Positions 1 through 12,748 of a stretch of DNA of 64,000 nucleotides are shown piece after piece. The notes beneath the pieces are model-generated. The model did not search any database. It had not been told where the DNA came from and saw only the letters and a program-made list of their open reading frames with translations. Position 1 is the stretch's first letter; each line of letters begins with the position of its first letter. This stretch comes from Litomosoides sigmodontis (taxonomy: Eukaryota > Nematoda > Chromadorea > Rhabditida > Onchocercidae). The position numbers and the translations under genes were made by a program. Location of the stretch: NCBI GenBank assembly GCA_963070105.1, contig OY718808.1, positions 5,557,738 to 5,621,737 on the forward strand, read 5' to 3'.

Positions 1-204
1 ATGAACTGTTTTACAAATATTATTTTGCAAATTTCGTAGTTGAGAATAAGGAAAATTGAAATAAACTTAATTGGCGACTTTCTAAAAAGCCTCCGGAATT
101 TAAAGCCATTACGTGCAAAAGCTTAAATTCCCAGTTTTTTCAGGTCTGCATCAGAGATTTTTATAAGTAAATGAAGTAATCGGGTAAACCATTCAGTCAT
201 TCAG

Positions 205-545
205 CCAACAAGCTTATTTGTATCATCGAACCTCAAAACTGGTTCTGCGGTCACTTTGAGGACATTCCGCAACATTTGGAAAACTTTTCAGAGACGCAAC
301 ATTTCACGCAAATAGTTTGGAAGGAAACATATGAAATGGGTATTGCAAGGCAGTGGAATACCAGCAATAATTGCGTTGCGGCTGTTGCAATGTATCGACC
401 TTGCGGAAATTCCAACGCACCAGGCAAGCTTAATTATTATTTCACTTCTCATTCCTATCAGTTGTTGGCTGAACGTATTGTTTCTGACAAGCTATTGATT
501 AGTAGCGCCACGTTCAGTTTAAGACAATTTGTGGATTACAGGTGA
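205..545 (+). CDS. CAP/SCP-domain protein, last exon (5' part outside window)
   Basis: The frame is open from the stop at 177 to the TAG/TGA end at 545, and a usable TTCAG acceptor ends at 204. The translated exon carries the CAP signature HFTQIVW (about 300-320), followed by a C-x-x-x-V strand and MYRPCGN (about 390-410), which match the CAP1 and CAP2 motifs of the SCP/TAPS/CRISP/GAPR-1 superfamily. CAP proteins in nematodes are mostly secreted; the GAPR-1-like branch is intracellular. Neither a signal peptide nor the amino end can be judged because the upstream exons lie before base 1. The protein runs about 40 residues past the CAP2 motif without the usual extra cysteine tail. An AATAAA lies at 721-726. 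The family call is firm; the subfamily is not determined. Confidence 0.8.
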
Positions 546-720
546 ATTTCAATTAAACATCCCATCGAAAGCGTATCTCGATGAGATCCCAGTATTTTCA
601 AATGCGGCAGTGCATGGCACTTCAACTATGTTGCGACCGTTCAAAGTCCCTCAAGAATCGGCGCTCCAAAATTTGGCCTCTTCCAGTGATAAGTGCTAGG
701 ATTCTGGCCTATAAGTGAGG

Positions 721-726
721 AATAAA
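721..726 (+). promoter_or_regulatory. Probable poly(A) signal of the CAP gene
   Basis: A perfect AATAAA lies about 175 bases after the CAP stop codon on the same strand. It fits as the cleavage signal, though the hexamer is common in AT-rich DNA. Confidence 0.4.
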
Positions 727-3583
727 CGTTCAACATTTATAAACTATAATGTCACCTATTTTACTGATGAATATTTTTGTGCAACTTTTTCTTTTGTTAA
801 AAATTCCGAGACAACTGAAATATTGAATTGAAGCTATGGAGATGTTGAAATTGCTTATTTAAACTAAAATGAATGAGTTGATTTTCATTAGGAGGAGGCA
901 ATTCTGCATTAGTGAAACAATTGGGCTTAATATTTCTCTCGTCAAGCATTTTCTCGCCTAGCGGAGCGATTGAGCAAGAAACGCAAGACAAGCTATTTTG
1001 ATGACTCGTAAGAGATGAAAAATTTCCTGCAATCCATTCCATCGTTTTCAGCGGAAGGAATTCCAAAAGATTATTCTTTCACCGAATTCCTAGCTGTCTG
1101 ATGCTAATAACTTTACACATATTCATTTCAATTTCATGTTACTTGTTCCTACAATTTCAATGCACACTGCCATTTCCTTACTGCGAATGTGATGACAGGT
1201 AATTTGTGTTTGTAATCGATTTTTCGGTAATAGTTTTTAAACGTTTTTTTTTGCATAAATTCATGTAAATCCAGCAATATCAATTTCTTTCAATCAAATA
1301 GGTACATTACATTAGTTGTGATGCGTAAAGTTTCTTTTTAGAATAGCGTACTACGCAAATTATCTAATTTCTTCCTTTTGAAAAAAAAGCTGAATTCATA
1401 ACTTTTATTATCGTTTCGATTAACTATTAATTGCAATTTTAACAACTACCACAAATAGCTTTATGTAAAAGAAACGATCATTTCATAATGAAATTTTGCT
1501 CTGAGCTTCCACAGACACAACTTTTTTTCATTCTCAACGGCAAGTTTCATTGTTAATGTCACTTTTTCAAGAGAGAAAAAAATGAAATTTAATTTTCGGT
1601 TTGTCTGTCCATTTTCCGCAATAATATCTTTCTTCCATGACTTATTTTTGCGAAACATTCCATTTAAAAAAAGTTAGAGATGTGGAAATGTCTCACTCCG
1701 ATATTCAAATGGACACCTCAACGTGTCAGATTTGAATTTAAGATTGAATTGTTATTTCATCGCAAACGAGGTACATATTGGCATGGCTGTGACTTGAAAG
1801 GAAAGTTCGACGTCTGGAGAAATCCTTCGGTGATTGTATATATCATTAACTACTCGATGAAATCAGCTTCCCGGTTCATGACTGAAAAGTAAATATGACC
1901 GAAGAGTATTCCGGAGTAATCCAGACTTTAATTTGTGTACTTGAATTAGAGAAGAACGTAAAATGCGGTTAATTGTTCTCACTTATTTCCAAAAACTGAA
2001 AAAACAGTTCGGCCATACCATTATCGGCGGAATATGTGTAGGAAGAAGAATGTACCGTAAAAGGAGGAAAAGAAAGGTTGAGGAGTTGTGTGAGTATCGG
2101 GTAACTTCGCCTTTCCTTTATGAGTGAAGAATACCTATCCTCTCGCCGACTTCAGTGCGTCTCCGAGGTTCACATCTTTATTGTGAGTTGCCCTTCCTTT
2201 TAATTTTATTTTGCCATGAATAAGTAATGAGGAAATTTTTAGGACTGTTCTACTTGCTTGCTAATGTTACTTCCACTGCTGCTATACGTATCAGTCAGAT
2301 TACTTTATTGACAAGTTAAGGAAGCCCTTTCATCTTCCCCTCCACAACAAACGATTCACCATCATTCCTACGTCATCTTTTACGTCCTTACTAAACGAAA
2401 CGACTTCATTCGTCTTACGCTTTCTTGCCCTTTTCTCTTTCAATCTGAAATTTAAATCTGAAAAACGAAGAATTACACTGATTGGAGACAAGCAGAAAGC
2501 TTGAAATGGGAAAAGAGCTTTACTAATTCAGAAAACTAAAAAAAACAGGGAAATTTTCGATTTGATTCTTTCGATAGAGAAACATTTGCAATGAATGTAT
2601 TGTGGTAGACCGATAAGCTTGGGCATTTCAATGTTTTTGCTCACTGAATTTACGCTCATAACCAATGATGCTGTTCAGGTACATTTCCACGATAGATCTT
2701 CGGAAGGTAAGGATGTCCTTCTGCACAAGAAACTCCTCACTCCTATTTCTCACTTTTCTTGCAGATCGAAGTTCCAGAAAATTTTCTAAGAAGACGTTGT
2801 AGAAAGCTCGAAATAAGGTGAGCGCAAATTAGAGAAATCAGTAAGTCATTAGTCACTTCATTAGCATAAAGACTGGTTTACAACTGTCTAGCCTTTTACT
2901 ATGTTCGGTATTCGGTACCGACCCTTATACAATAGCAATTAACCCGTCGTAACCGCTAAAAGTAACTATACTCATAACCTTTGTTACTTTGTTGTATGTA
3001 TTTCATTTCAAGATGCCGGCCGATTTAATCTCAACCGCACTGATTGTAAGGCCTTGTTGACCTCGTATTTACTTGTAATCTAAGACTGTGATGATTAAAT
3101 AGGCCACTCCTATGTCCGGATCCCTTGACCCGGAGGAGCATAGGCAGCATGCATGATAGACCGAGGTAGTCTACCAGTGAGTGGGTCAACCGGTTAACCA
3201 GCAATCAACGACCGACAACTTCACCCCCCAATCCACTTCATGCATCCCAATTGCGCATCTCCTCCCCGTGTCGTCGTGCCACAAGAGGTATTCCAACATT
3301 GCTTGCTACTGGTAGCATTTATCCAGCACTTTAACTTTAAACTTCATGCATTCTTACCTTCCTAATCTTCGGCAGTATAAATAGACGAGTATCCAACCAA
3401 AAAGATTTCTCCAACCATTCACAACTGACGTTGATTCTTCCTTCTTCATTTGCATGGAACAGATGGCGCTCTGATTCACTGCAGCATATGTTATTAGCCT
3501 TGCGTTTTTTCTGCCTGCTTTTTTGGGAGGCAAAAAATGCATGGGAAGTTTCGTGGTATGAAATATTTATTTTCCAAGAAACT

Positions 3584-3606
3584 TTCTCTCTCTCTCTTTC
3601 TCTCTC
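3584..3606. repeat. (CT)n microsatellite
   Basis: A nearly pure CT tract of about 23 bases inside a pyrimidine-rich stretch. Confidence 0.85.
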
Positions 3607-6600
3607 GCTTCTTCTCCTTTTTTTTCTCAGTAGGCTCGTTTTTTAAAATGAGCAAAGTGCCATAACATGCCACTTTTTTGAGTGATGAAAAGTGTTGCTA
3701 ATACGCTTCTCTATCATCCAAATATTTGCTAATACATTTTGGTAACAACGGCGCCTTTCTCATTCCATCAATTCAAAATCATTTCACAGAATCTTTCTGC
3801 TAAAGCACTTCGTTTATTTAAAAGAATAAGTGAAATTTGAAATTTTAGGATGGCATACTTTTAGTGAAATAAAACTTCCTGCAAGCTAAGTTTCATTCTA
3901 ATTTACCGGTTTTCAGGTGTGTAAAAAAGTAGTGTTTTTCCAAGTTTCCCTTTCTCCTCCTCGCATCACTTCATCCCTCATCTACCCCACCACTCTCCAC
4001 TCTATAGGAATGAAATGCATGTATTTTTTGCATGATTAATTAAACATTGCATAGAGCAGGGTTGTGATGCATTCCCATTCCTAAACGTACTGTTTGCATA
4101 TATGCATGCGTGCATGAATGCAAGCATGCACGTACAGTTATACGCCAAAAAATCATCCATAACAATACCGTTGCTTTCTGAATGCTTCCGAAGGAGAAAT
4201 GTGCGCATTGTTTGTTGGACGGAACACTGACTATATGGCATATTGATGAAGTTGTCACTATCCTAGCACCGACGCCGTCCATAGCAATTGGAAAGCATGC
4301 GGAGGAATAACAATTGAAATTTTCATTAGCTCCTCGCCCACACCGGAAGTGTTACAAATGATCGTTGGAAAGAGAAGCTCGGAGCATCATAAGATGAATT
4401 CAATCTCAGCCTTATGCTTCAATTCTCACATTCGGACAGTCGCTCCCTTCCTTGTTAACCTTTGCTTCTGCCAGTTTGAACGTGAAAGTTTTGTGGAGAA
4501 GTCAGCGTAGGACGTGATGTTTTAGAAAGCCAACGTTTGCATGAACAGGTGAGCCTTTCACTTGCACCTAAATGGTTTACTCTTTGTTTCTTCAATGATT
4601 GCTTTCGTCATTCGAGCCTTACTCTTTCCAGCTTTCCATTATACGCCTTCCACTATAAGCGGGGCGTATCGTCAATTACTTAATTTCATTTCATATTTGG
4701 TTTGGGAGGAAAAGCTTCTTTGCAGCCAGCTTCAGGCATTTATTCTTTTTTCTTCGCAGCTGAGCTTTCTGGAAGGGAAGCGAGTTAAACTATTTCTGTA
4801 AATTTAGCATATTTTCCATCCCACTTGCTCGAGCTAACGAAAGAAGCACCAGATGTAACGATTTCCATTCAAAGATGGCGTGACATATGCAAATATGCGG
4901 TATATTTTCCATTGAAAACAAACAACCTTTTTTCCTTTTTTCAATTATTCAAAAACACAAAAGCGTTCACTTCATATTTTGAAAGGCTACTCATTCTGAA
5001 ATTATTGTCATACAAATTTTTGCAAAACGAAAATTAATATCTGAAACACACAGCTGTGCGTTATTATAATATTTTCATCGATATCCAATAGAAAACAACA
5101 TGAACTTCAATAAGTTTTTTTCCAATTCTGTGAAAAAAATTTGTTCAAAAAACAGGATTTTTCGAAAAAAAAGGCTGAAAATGCTAAAAGTAATTTAAAC
5201 TAAAGGAAAATTTTGCCAGACTTTCTGAAATTACAAGACTGTTTTATAGTTCCCAATGACAGTCCTATTATGTCCTAAAGTATTAGATTAAAAAAATTTT
5301 TTAAAAGAAATCCCATAAAGTAATCAGTTGTAAAAAATTCATCCTCAGTTGAATGAAAAAGTAAATTTAATTTTAAAATAAAGTTAAAATTAAAATCCAT
5401 TGGTGAGCAAATCAGCAATTAATCAATAGGTTAGATCTGCACTCATTTCAGGCGGCTTATTATAAAATAGAATGCACTGATTTAATGCTGTCGTTTTAAA
5501 GGCAAAATTTATTATACGCAATTTAAACTATTAAAGTTTCATCGATTAAACAAATTCCACCTCAGTTGCTTATCCACTAATTGCTAACCCATCCGCTTCT
5601 TCAATTTCAAAATTTGTCTCTTCACAAATGAAAGCAGAGATGAATTTTTCAAAATTAATGATCGTAAGTACAGCTTGCGACTGAAAAAGACAATAATTTA
5701 ATAGTTTTTTGGTTTCAAAAAAAGTTCGACGTAGATGTAATGTTTGTTTTCAGCGCATGATTGATGCTTTTTCTTCATCCTTACTCCAAATGTTGCAAGA
5801 AGCTATCCTTTACAGGTTTTTCCAAAAAAAAAAAACGAAAATTGTTTTTATTTAAATCACTAAGTTCAAAAAAAAGATACGCTGTTTGAACTCTTGAATT
5901 TCGAAATTTCAAACGATATGTGACGATTTTTACAAAATATCAATGAGTAAACGTGCACTTTGATTCAGACGTAATTGTCATCTTTCACGTTGAGCAGTTG
6001 CGCATACCTGCAAAGTAATTAGCAGTTCACATCACAATTAACGTTCAATAGGAAAGATAATAGAAGATATGATAGATGTACTGTGAGGAGCATCCATCAA
6101 ATTCCGAAATTGATAGTTCAGATCGGTTAAGTATTTCGTTTGTGTATTGGCGTAGAAATGATCGTTTTCCCAAGCCGCCGTCCACAAAACACCGATATTT
6201 TTTGTCTCATTCAATCATAACTCTCTCCTAGCAATCCAATCCGTACCTATCCATCCACTCCTTCTTCCTTCCTCCCTCTCCTTCTTTCCTTTTTTGCATT
6301 CCAATGAAAATAACACTTTTGCAAAATTTCTCTCAAAATCTCCCAAAACAGATTCTTATTCATTTCCATTATTTCTATCACTCTTTAAATTTAAAAATTC
6401 ATGCCTTACAAAAAATTCCTCAATTTTAAATACTTTATGATAAGTTAAAGTTATGATAGAAATTCATTGACAATTGAAAGGCATTTCAATTGAGTGATTT
6501 GATTTATACGCTTGTTTACGTAACTGTTCCTAGACGCTTTACGTAGATATCTTCAAGTTATCGATTTTAGCAAGTCAATGTATAAACTCATAAAATGTGT

Positions 6601-8344
6601 AACTTCAAATCTACCGCTTTTACTATTTCTCGTTCGTCTTAATTGAAATTGGTAGAACTTTATTTTCTCTCAAATTTAATCACGAAATAGGGAATTCAGG
6701 TGGAAAATTCTAGCTATCATCAAGAATTGAAGTTCAAATATTAGTTTCACTGTACCTTTTTCGAATTCGAACTAATAGAGAAAGAGGAAACTGAAAAAAA
6801 TTGAAATGAGGGAATTTAGTCATACAAAAAATGAGGTTAAATGAGTAGGAATTGACAGGTGTCGGTTATTATGGGATGAGGAAGGGGGACGCGTGACGAC
6901 CCTCATAAATAGCAGTATTTATAATCAATTCAAAACGAATTATAAAAGTTAAAGACGATTATAGTAGGAATGAATGGGGCAGTGCACACTTCTTTCCGGA
7001 AATTTTCCCTTTAAAAAAGCAAGTTGTTTTTTTAGTGGACAAAGGTGCTTTGGGAATCGAAGTAGTGTTTTTTTGATGAGGGAAATGAGAGGAAGAGGGT
7101 TGTTATCAAGTATCGAAGGACGTGATCAGCTACTACTTAACTTTTTTCCATAATTTTCTCTCCCCTCTTATTCCATAGAACGGAACTTCCCTCTAATATC
7201 ACTCTTGTGAATAATTTTTATTTCCGTCTCTTTTCGCGCTTTAGCTTTTCCTTTTTTGCGAACTTAACTTTTTTTATTAGCCACAGTATTACAATTTCAA
7301 TGTAATTTTCAATTAATTTTCACAATCACCCTGTTCCTCCCTCAGTTATTGCCAATATTTTCAGAGCTCCGATTATCACTTAAATAATTGTCAGCTGATA
7401 AATTCACCGCTTAGCATTAAAATTTTATTTTGCTTTTCAAAAACAAAAACCAATGGGTGGAATGGAAGTGGCCAGTGATGAAAATACAATCTGCGCAATT
7501 TGCACTGACATATGTCTTCCGCTCCTCACTTCATCCAACCTCATTTCAGGCATAATTACTTTTTTTTTCAATCGTTCGCAATCATTATTACCTTTGAGAA
7601 GAATACACCTTCATAGCACTCTCCTGTCATTCCTTCTTACGACATATCATTTTCCATATTATTATGAAAATTTTTAGTCTCAAACTTTTAAGGTTCATTT
7701 GTGATTAATTTGAATGCAATAGATTCAAATCAGAAACGGAAAGATTTTTTTAGTCATTACAACTTTATTAGTTTTTTGAACAGCGGAATTTAACCGGTAG
7801 TAGGAAACTTTCAATGGTAAATTTTTTCAATTATCAAATTGGAATTCTATTATTGGACAACAAACTTCTAAGTATTCCAATGGATCGTGAATTTATTACT
7901 TCGAATCGAATATTAATTTAAAAACGATAGGCCATGAAAGATGATGATGCCTACTGCCTGCCAAATGTTAAGGTATTGTCAATCTCATTTGAAATAAATT
8001 CCAGTTGAAAATAAAAATTGTCAATTTTCATTTTTAAAGAGCATAAAGTAAAGAGGACCGACCGCGAAACTTTCTTCACCTACAAATTTCTCATTACAGA
8101 GAGAGATATCGTCAACTGAAATACATGGCGACATATGCATAATCATCGAATTAATTTTCAGTTCAATTCGTATCATTGCTCGTATAGATGGACTTCAAAT
8201 AAGATGTGCTCGATAAACTTTCATGCCTCAGTCTGATTAGCTCAGGCCAGATTTTTTGACTTTTATATTTTCATTTTCGGAAAACGAAAGCAAATTAGAA
8301 TCACTCAAAGGAGGAGTGAGTTGAGACTGAGAAGAGTCCAATGT

Positions 8345-8377
8345 CCATCCATCCATCCATCCATCCATCCATCCATA
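8345..8377. repeat. (CCAT)n tetranucleotide repeat
   Basis: About eight perfect CCAT units in tandem in intergenic DNA. Confidence 0.9.
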
Positions 8378-11300
8378 GTTCTTTGCCTTTCATGAAATAT
8401 CACAAGTCTTTCTCATCGCTTTCAGCTCATTTGTTGCTGAGCTGATGAAATACCGAAAAATTGCTAAGCGATGAAGTGTTGTAAGTGCAGCGGTGGGAAT
8501 GATTATGTGATTTCAAGTTCCTTGGAAGTCGTTTAGCGTCAATTTAATGGATCTATTTCGGAAAGCAATGGGATTGTTGCTCAGATGTTTGTGTAGGTGG
8601 GCATAGGAGATTTCAAATATTCTAGGTTGAAAGCAGCTTTTAAGTAGTCCGTCAATGAATTGAATTTGTGAAATTGCGAGCCATAAATCTGGCACTTCAA
8701 AGAACGTGTCTCTACCACCCACGTCGCTCTTCAATCCACCACCCCATGTTGCATCATTTAGTTCAGTTTACGCACTCACTTCTCCCAAAAAAAACCCGTA
8801 GTATTTGCTCAAAGTGTATTTTGCTATTTTTTCATTCAGAATTAATTGCTAAATTAATTGAAATATCACTCCCTAATTGTGTTCTCAATTACTCTAACCA
8901 CGAATGTTTACTGATATATTTCATCTTCCAAAGTATTTTAAAAAAATGCGCGGGAACTTTTCCAACTATTCAATTTATTTTTGATTCTACGAAAATTCCT
9001 TCATAAATGGAAAAATAAACAAAATCAGTGCAAATTTTGTGCCTCTTTTTTCTCGAAAATTTCGTCTAATACTTCAGGTACGTTTCACGTAATCGAATTC
9101 TCATTGGTTATGTATTATAGCTTTTACAAAACAGTTCAGTATTTCGAAAGTATTTTGACGTCAGCCACTAAAAGTTATTAAAATGAGAAGAAAAACATGA
9201 AAATAAATGGATATTTGAGTGACGAAACTTAAGTGTTCCGTAATGCAACCATTTGGCCAACGGAAGAGAATTAATTGATTGGCACCACCGATCACAGACA
9301 ATTTCATGGCTAATTTTCAATTTTAACTTCGTTGTAGCGAGCCATTGGCTACTTACTTTGTTTCTTCTTCTCTCCTATATTTACTGCATTTATCGAACAC
9401 TATTCAAATTGAATTTGCCTAGGAATAGTTAAGCCTGAAATGGTTTAAACGGACTGTATATGGCAATTGTATTTACAGTAGTTCACTCAGATTTGAAAGA
9501 CTAATCGCTCTCCTGAAAAAAACGGAATTAATCGAAGAGCAATACCACAAACTTCCTGAAGTAGCTGAAAATAATGTTATTTTAACACTTTTGATTTAGC
9601 TGACGAGAACTTATGAATGCGATTCATTTAACTTTTTGTTTTTAAAGTTTTTATTTGCATTTGCTGTTGGTTTGAATTAATTTTTGATATTAACATTTTT
9701 CAAGCACCGGTCTTCATGTTTTATGTTTTCCGACAAATTCACAACCAGTAAGAGTCGAAGTGAATCAGATGAGATTGTAGTAAGGTTGTAGTAAAAGCTG
9801 CCATCGACATATCGTACCACTACTTTCTCGTACGCGTTACGGTTAAAAATTCTGAAACATTCAGTAATAGCAGGCAGCCCAGAGAACGTCCAACTCTTTA
9901 TTACTTACCGACTTTTAGTTTATTTTTAAAAACTTCCACACCGTTCTCACGCCGTCTACTAACTTTTCCTAATCTAATAAATTCAGTTCGCCTCCTGTGA
10001 AGTGTTTAACTTGAGAAATATGCCAAATTGATTGCCTAAATGAAAACGTTCTCGTTGTTTTGAAAAATAATCCACTTGGTGTAAGACGACAAGAACTTTC
10101 AAAGATCTATCATTTTCAAATGTGCTCAAAATTTCTAAAACTCAATTTGATAACTGTTAAATCTCCCATACTTTGCTAAAATAATCCCCAACGCTTAATT
10201 TTTAATCAATTAATTATTGGTAAGAGCACTAATTTTGAGGGTGAATTGAAGTGGTACTTCCGAATTTTCAAATTATGATTAGATTTCGGAAGTGATTATA
10301 TTAAGGAACACATTTCAAGTGGGCGACTTCTGTTAAATGTTGAAATAAGAATTTCACTTTTATTATTGTCTTGCCCACGGACTTTATGCTTATTCCACAA
10401 TTCTTCTGAGGGAGTTAAAATTTCATTCCATTCGCTTTCAGTTTACAAGTAATTAAGGGAATGAGGAAAATTAGTTGGAGGGCGTTGAGACGAAGGATAT
10501 CGATGCATTTGATATTCGATACATAAAGTCGATGAAAACAACAGTGTCCTTGATGAGATAATTGAGGATTTAGTTGTCCCATCCTACCGTTAACATCTTA
10601 CTTATCCTATCGTAGTCTTTAATATTCCTATATGCCTGTAAAATTAAAACTTTCGAAATTACCTCAATCTTTCTCCAAATGTTTTAATTTCCGTCAACTC
10701 TCTATTTTTGCCTTTTTTGCATAAATTCCTGAAGAATAAAATTATTCAATAGTTAATTCAATCCTACAAAGTTCTTTATTTCATTTAACTATTCACTTTT
10801 GAAATTGGACCTATTATGCACTTGTCTGCTCAATTGTATATGAAAGCATACTAAAACTTCACTTTAATTTAATTTAAATATTAAAAAGGTAAAGCCTATA
10901 ATAGACATATATGAGCTACGCTCTCGACAAAATGAATGTTGAATTTCATGATTAATTGGTGATTGATGAAAATTCATTTTTCATGCTTACTCAGTGGGTA
11001 CTATGTGGAGCAAATCGGAATGCATTCCAGAAAGTTTATTTCGCAGAAGACCTTCAAAAGACTTTTCATTGCCTAATTACCTTTAAGAGCTTTTTTGGAA
11101 AATACTGGAAACAATGGCCGTCATTAAGCAAATGAAATAGACTGCGGAAGAACGAAGTGATTTCAAATTTCTCGCCACATGGGGGGTCACGGTCACACTC
11201 CACAACTATACTTAATTCTGTCAACTTAATTACAATTGGTCTTGAATATTGTTGTGCAGTTTTCAAAACTATGAATGGAGCTAATCTGGTGAACAGATAC

Positions 11301-12385
11301 CTCATGCGGTTTTTCTTTTGAAGTTATGTTGTTCTGCTATTGCGCCAAAATGTTGTTTAAAGGAGCAAAAATTTTTTCGTTCAATGAAGTTTTGAATTCT
11401 TTTTCTCATAAACAGAATTTTTCCTCTTTGTTTATTCCGTAATTTTTCTGAAATTTCAAAATGAAAAGTATAAACAGGCAGGGAAGGTATTAATTTAAAA
11501 TATAAGCAGCAATTGATGATTGGTTTTAATATCAAAACGGTCTTTCCCGTTGTTAATTTTTGCATTCCAAAAAGACCTGTGAAGCAAAGCAAAATGAAGC
11601 AGTTCATTTAATTAGCTAATAGGCGACTAGCAATTAACAATCCAATTCGGTGATATCAAATAAATGAATCAACGAGGTAATTAGCGAGAGGAGAATAGGA
11701 GCAAATTTATTAACCACCACGACCTCAGTCTTCATTTCGCCACATCTGATGTTACTGAGCCAGCCATCATTGATATCGTGGAGATGAGAAGATGAGGAAG
11801 ATGGATCTGGCGGAAAAGTTGAATGATGAGAAAGTAAGACAGGAGTCTGATGATGTATGAATCATAGATCTGTTTCAATTTGACACGGATAAAGAGTGAA
11901 ATACCGATATCACTGATTAAGTCATCTTAATCAAATTGAGTGCTTGCCTTTGATCTTTCCGATTTCTGTTATTGCACACTTGTAAGTTTACTCTCTCTGT
12001 ACATCCTCTCTTCCCAAAGATGAAAAACTAAGTAGAGAGAATTTCAACTGACGAAAACTTTTACTCTGTACAAAGCAAGATCTTTTGAAACATTTACTGA
12101 ATTCCGAAAGTTTGTTTTTACAAAGTATTAAGGTAGACACTTAAGAAAATTCAAATTTCAGGAAAAATGTATTTTCGCTCCGATCAATCTCCTACGATAA
12201 TCCTTTCGCATTTCTGGCATCTGTTATGACAATGCCTTCGTCTTGTTGAAAAGTTGGAGTACTGAATTTAAGAAAAGGAAAATTGAATGACCATTACGAC
12301 TGACTGACGTGATTTGAAGAAGTAATTTGTGATGTGCGCACCGTTTGATCATCGCAAGAATTTGATCGTTATGATACGAATGGAA

Positions 12386-12413
12386 GGAGAGAGAGGGAGA
12401 GAGAGAGAGAGAA
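12386..12413. repeat. (GA)n microsatellite
   Basis: A GA tract interrupted by one GGG, about 28 bases. Confidence 0.85.
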
Positions 12414-12679
12414 GACAAAGTCCGAGAGTTGCAGCCATCATATAGCTCGTTGTTCTAATATAAGTTTGATCTGAAAGTGTTTCTTCCTATTTAGTTGCAG
12501 CGTTAAGGTCACAAATGAATTTCAGGTTTGTTGAGGGAGCGGAGGAATGCTGCTGCTTCATGGAGAAGGATTGCCAACGGCCATCTGTCGTTTTACGCAG
12601 GGTGCAAGCACAGTATGAACACCTCTTTCACCTCCTCTCCCTCCACCGCCCCCTCTCAACGTTTGCATTTCCTCCACAG

Positions 12680-12748
12680 AGGCGGTCGGTAGCTATCGGA
12701 AGGCGTGGCGCCAATCTATTATTGGTGAATGATCCTGGAGATGGGCAA
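12680..12748 (+). CDS. Candidate orphan exon (weak)
   Basis: A GC-rich segment of 23 codons lies between a CTCCACAG acceptor-like site and a GTACGT donor-like site. It reads without stops in one frame (RRSVAIGRRGANLLLVND and onward). I do not recognise the peptide and found no partner exon with matching phase on either side. It may be a 5' exon of an unseen gene or simply a GC-rich patch. Confidence 0.15.

Noticed and set aside
4500..4550. Short segment ending in CAACGTTTGCATGAACAG before a good GTGAGC donor
   Set aside because: Open for only about 21 codons with no acceptor and no partner; treated as chance.
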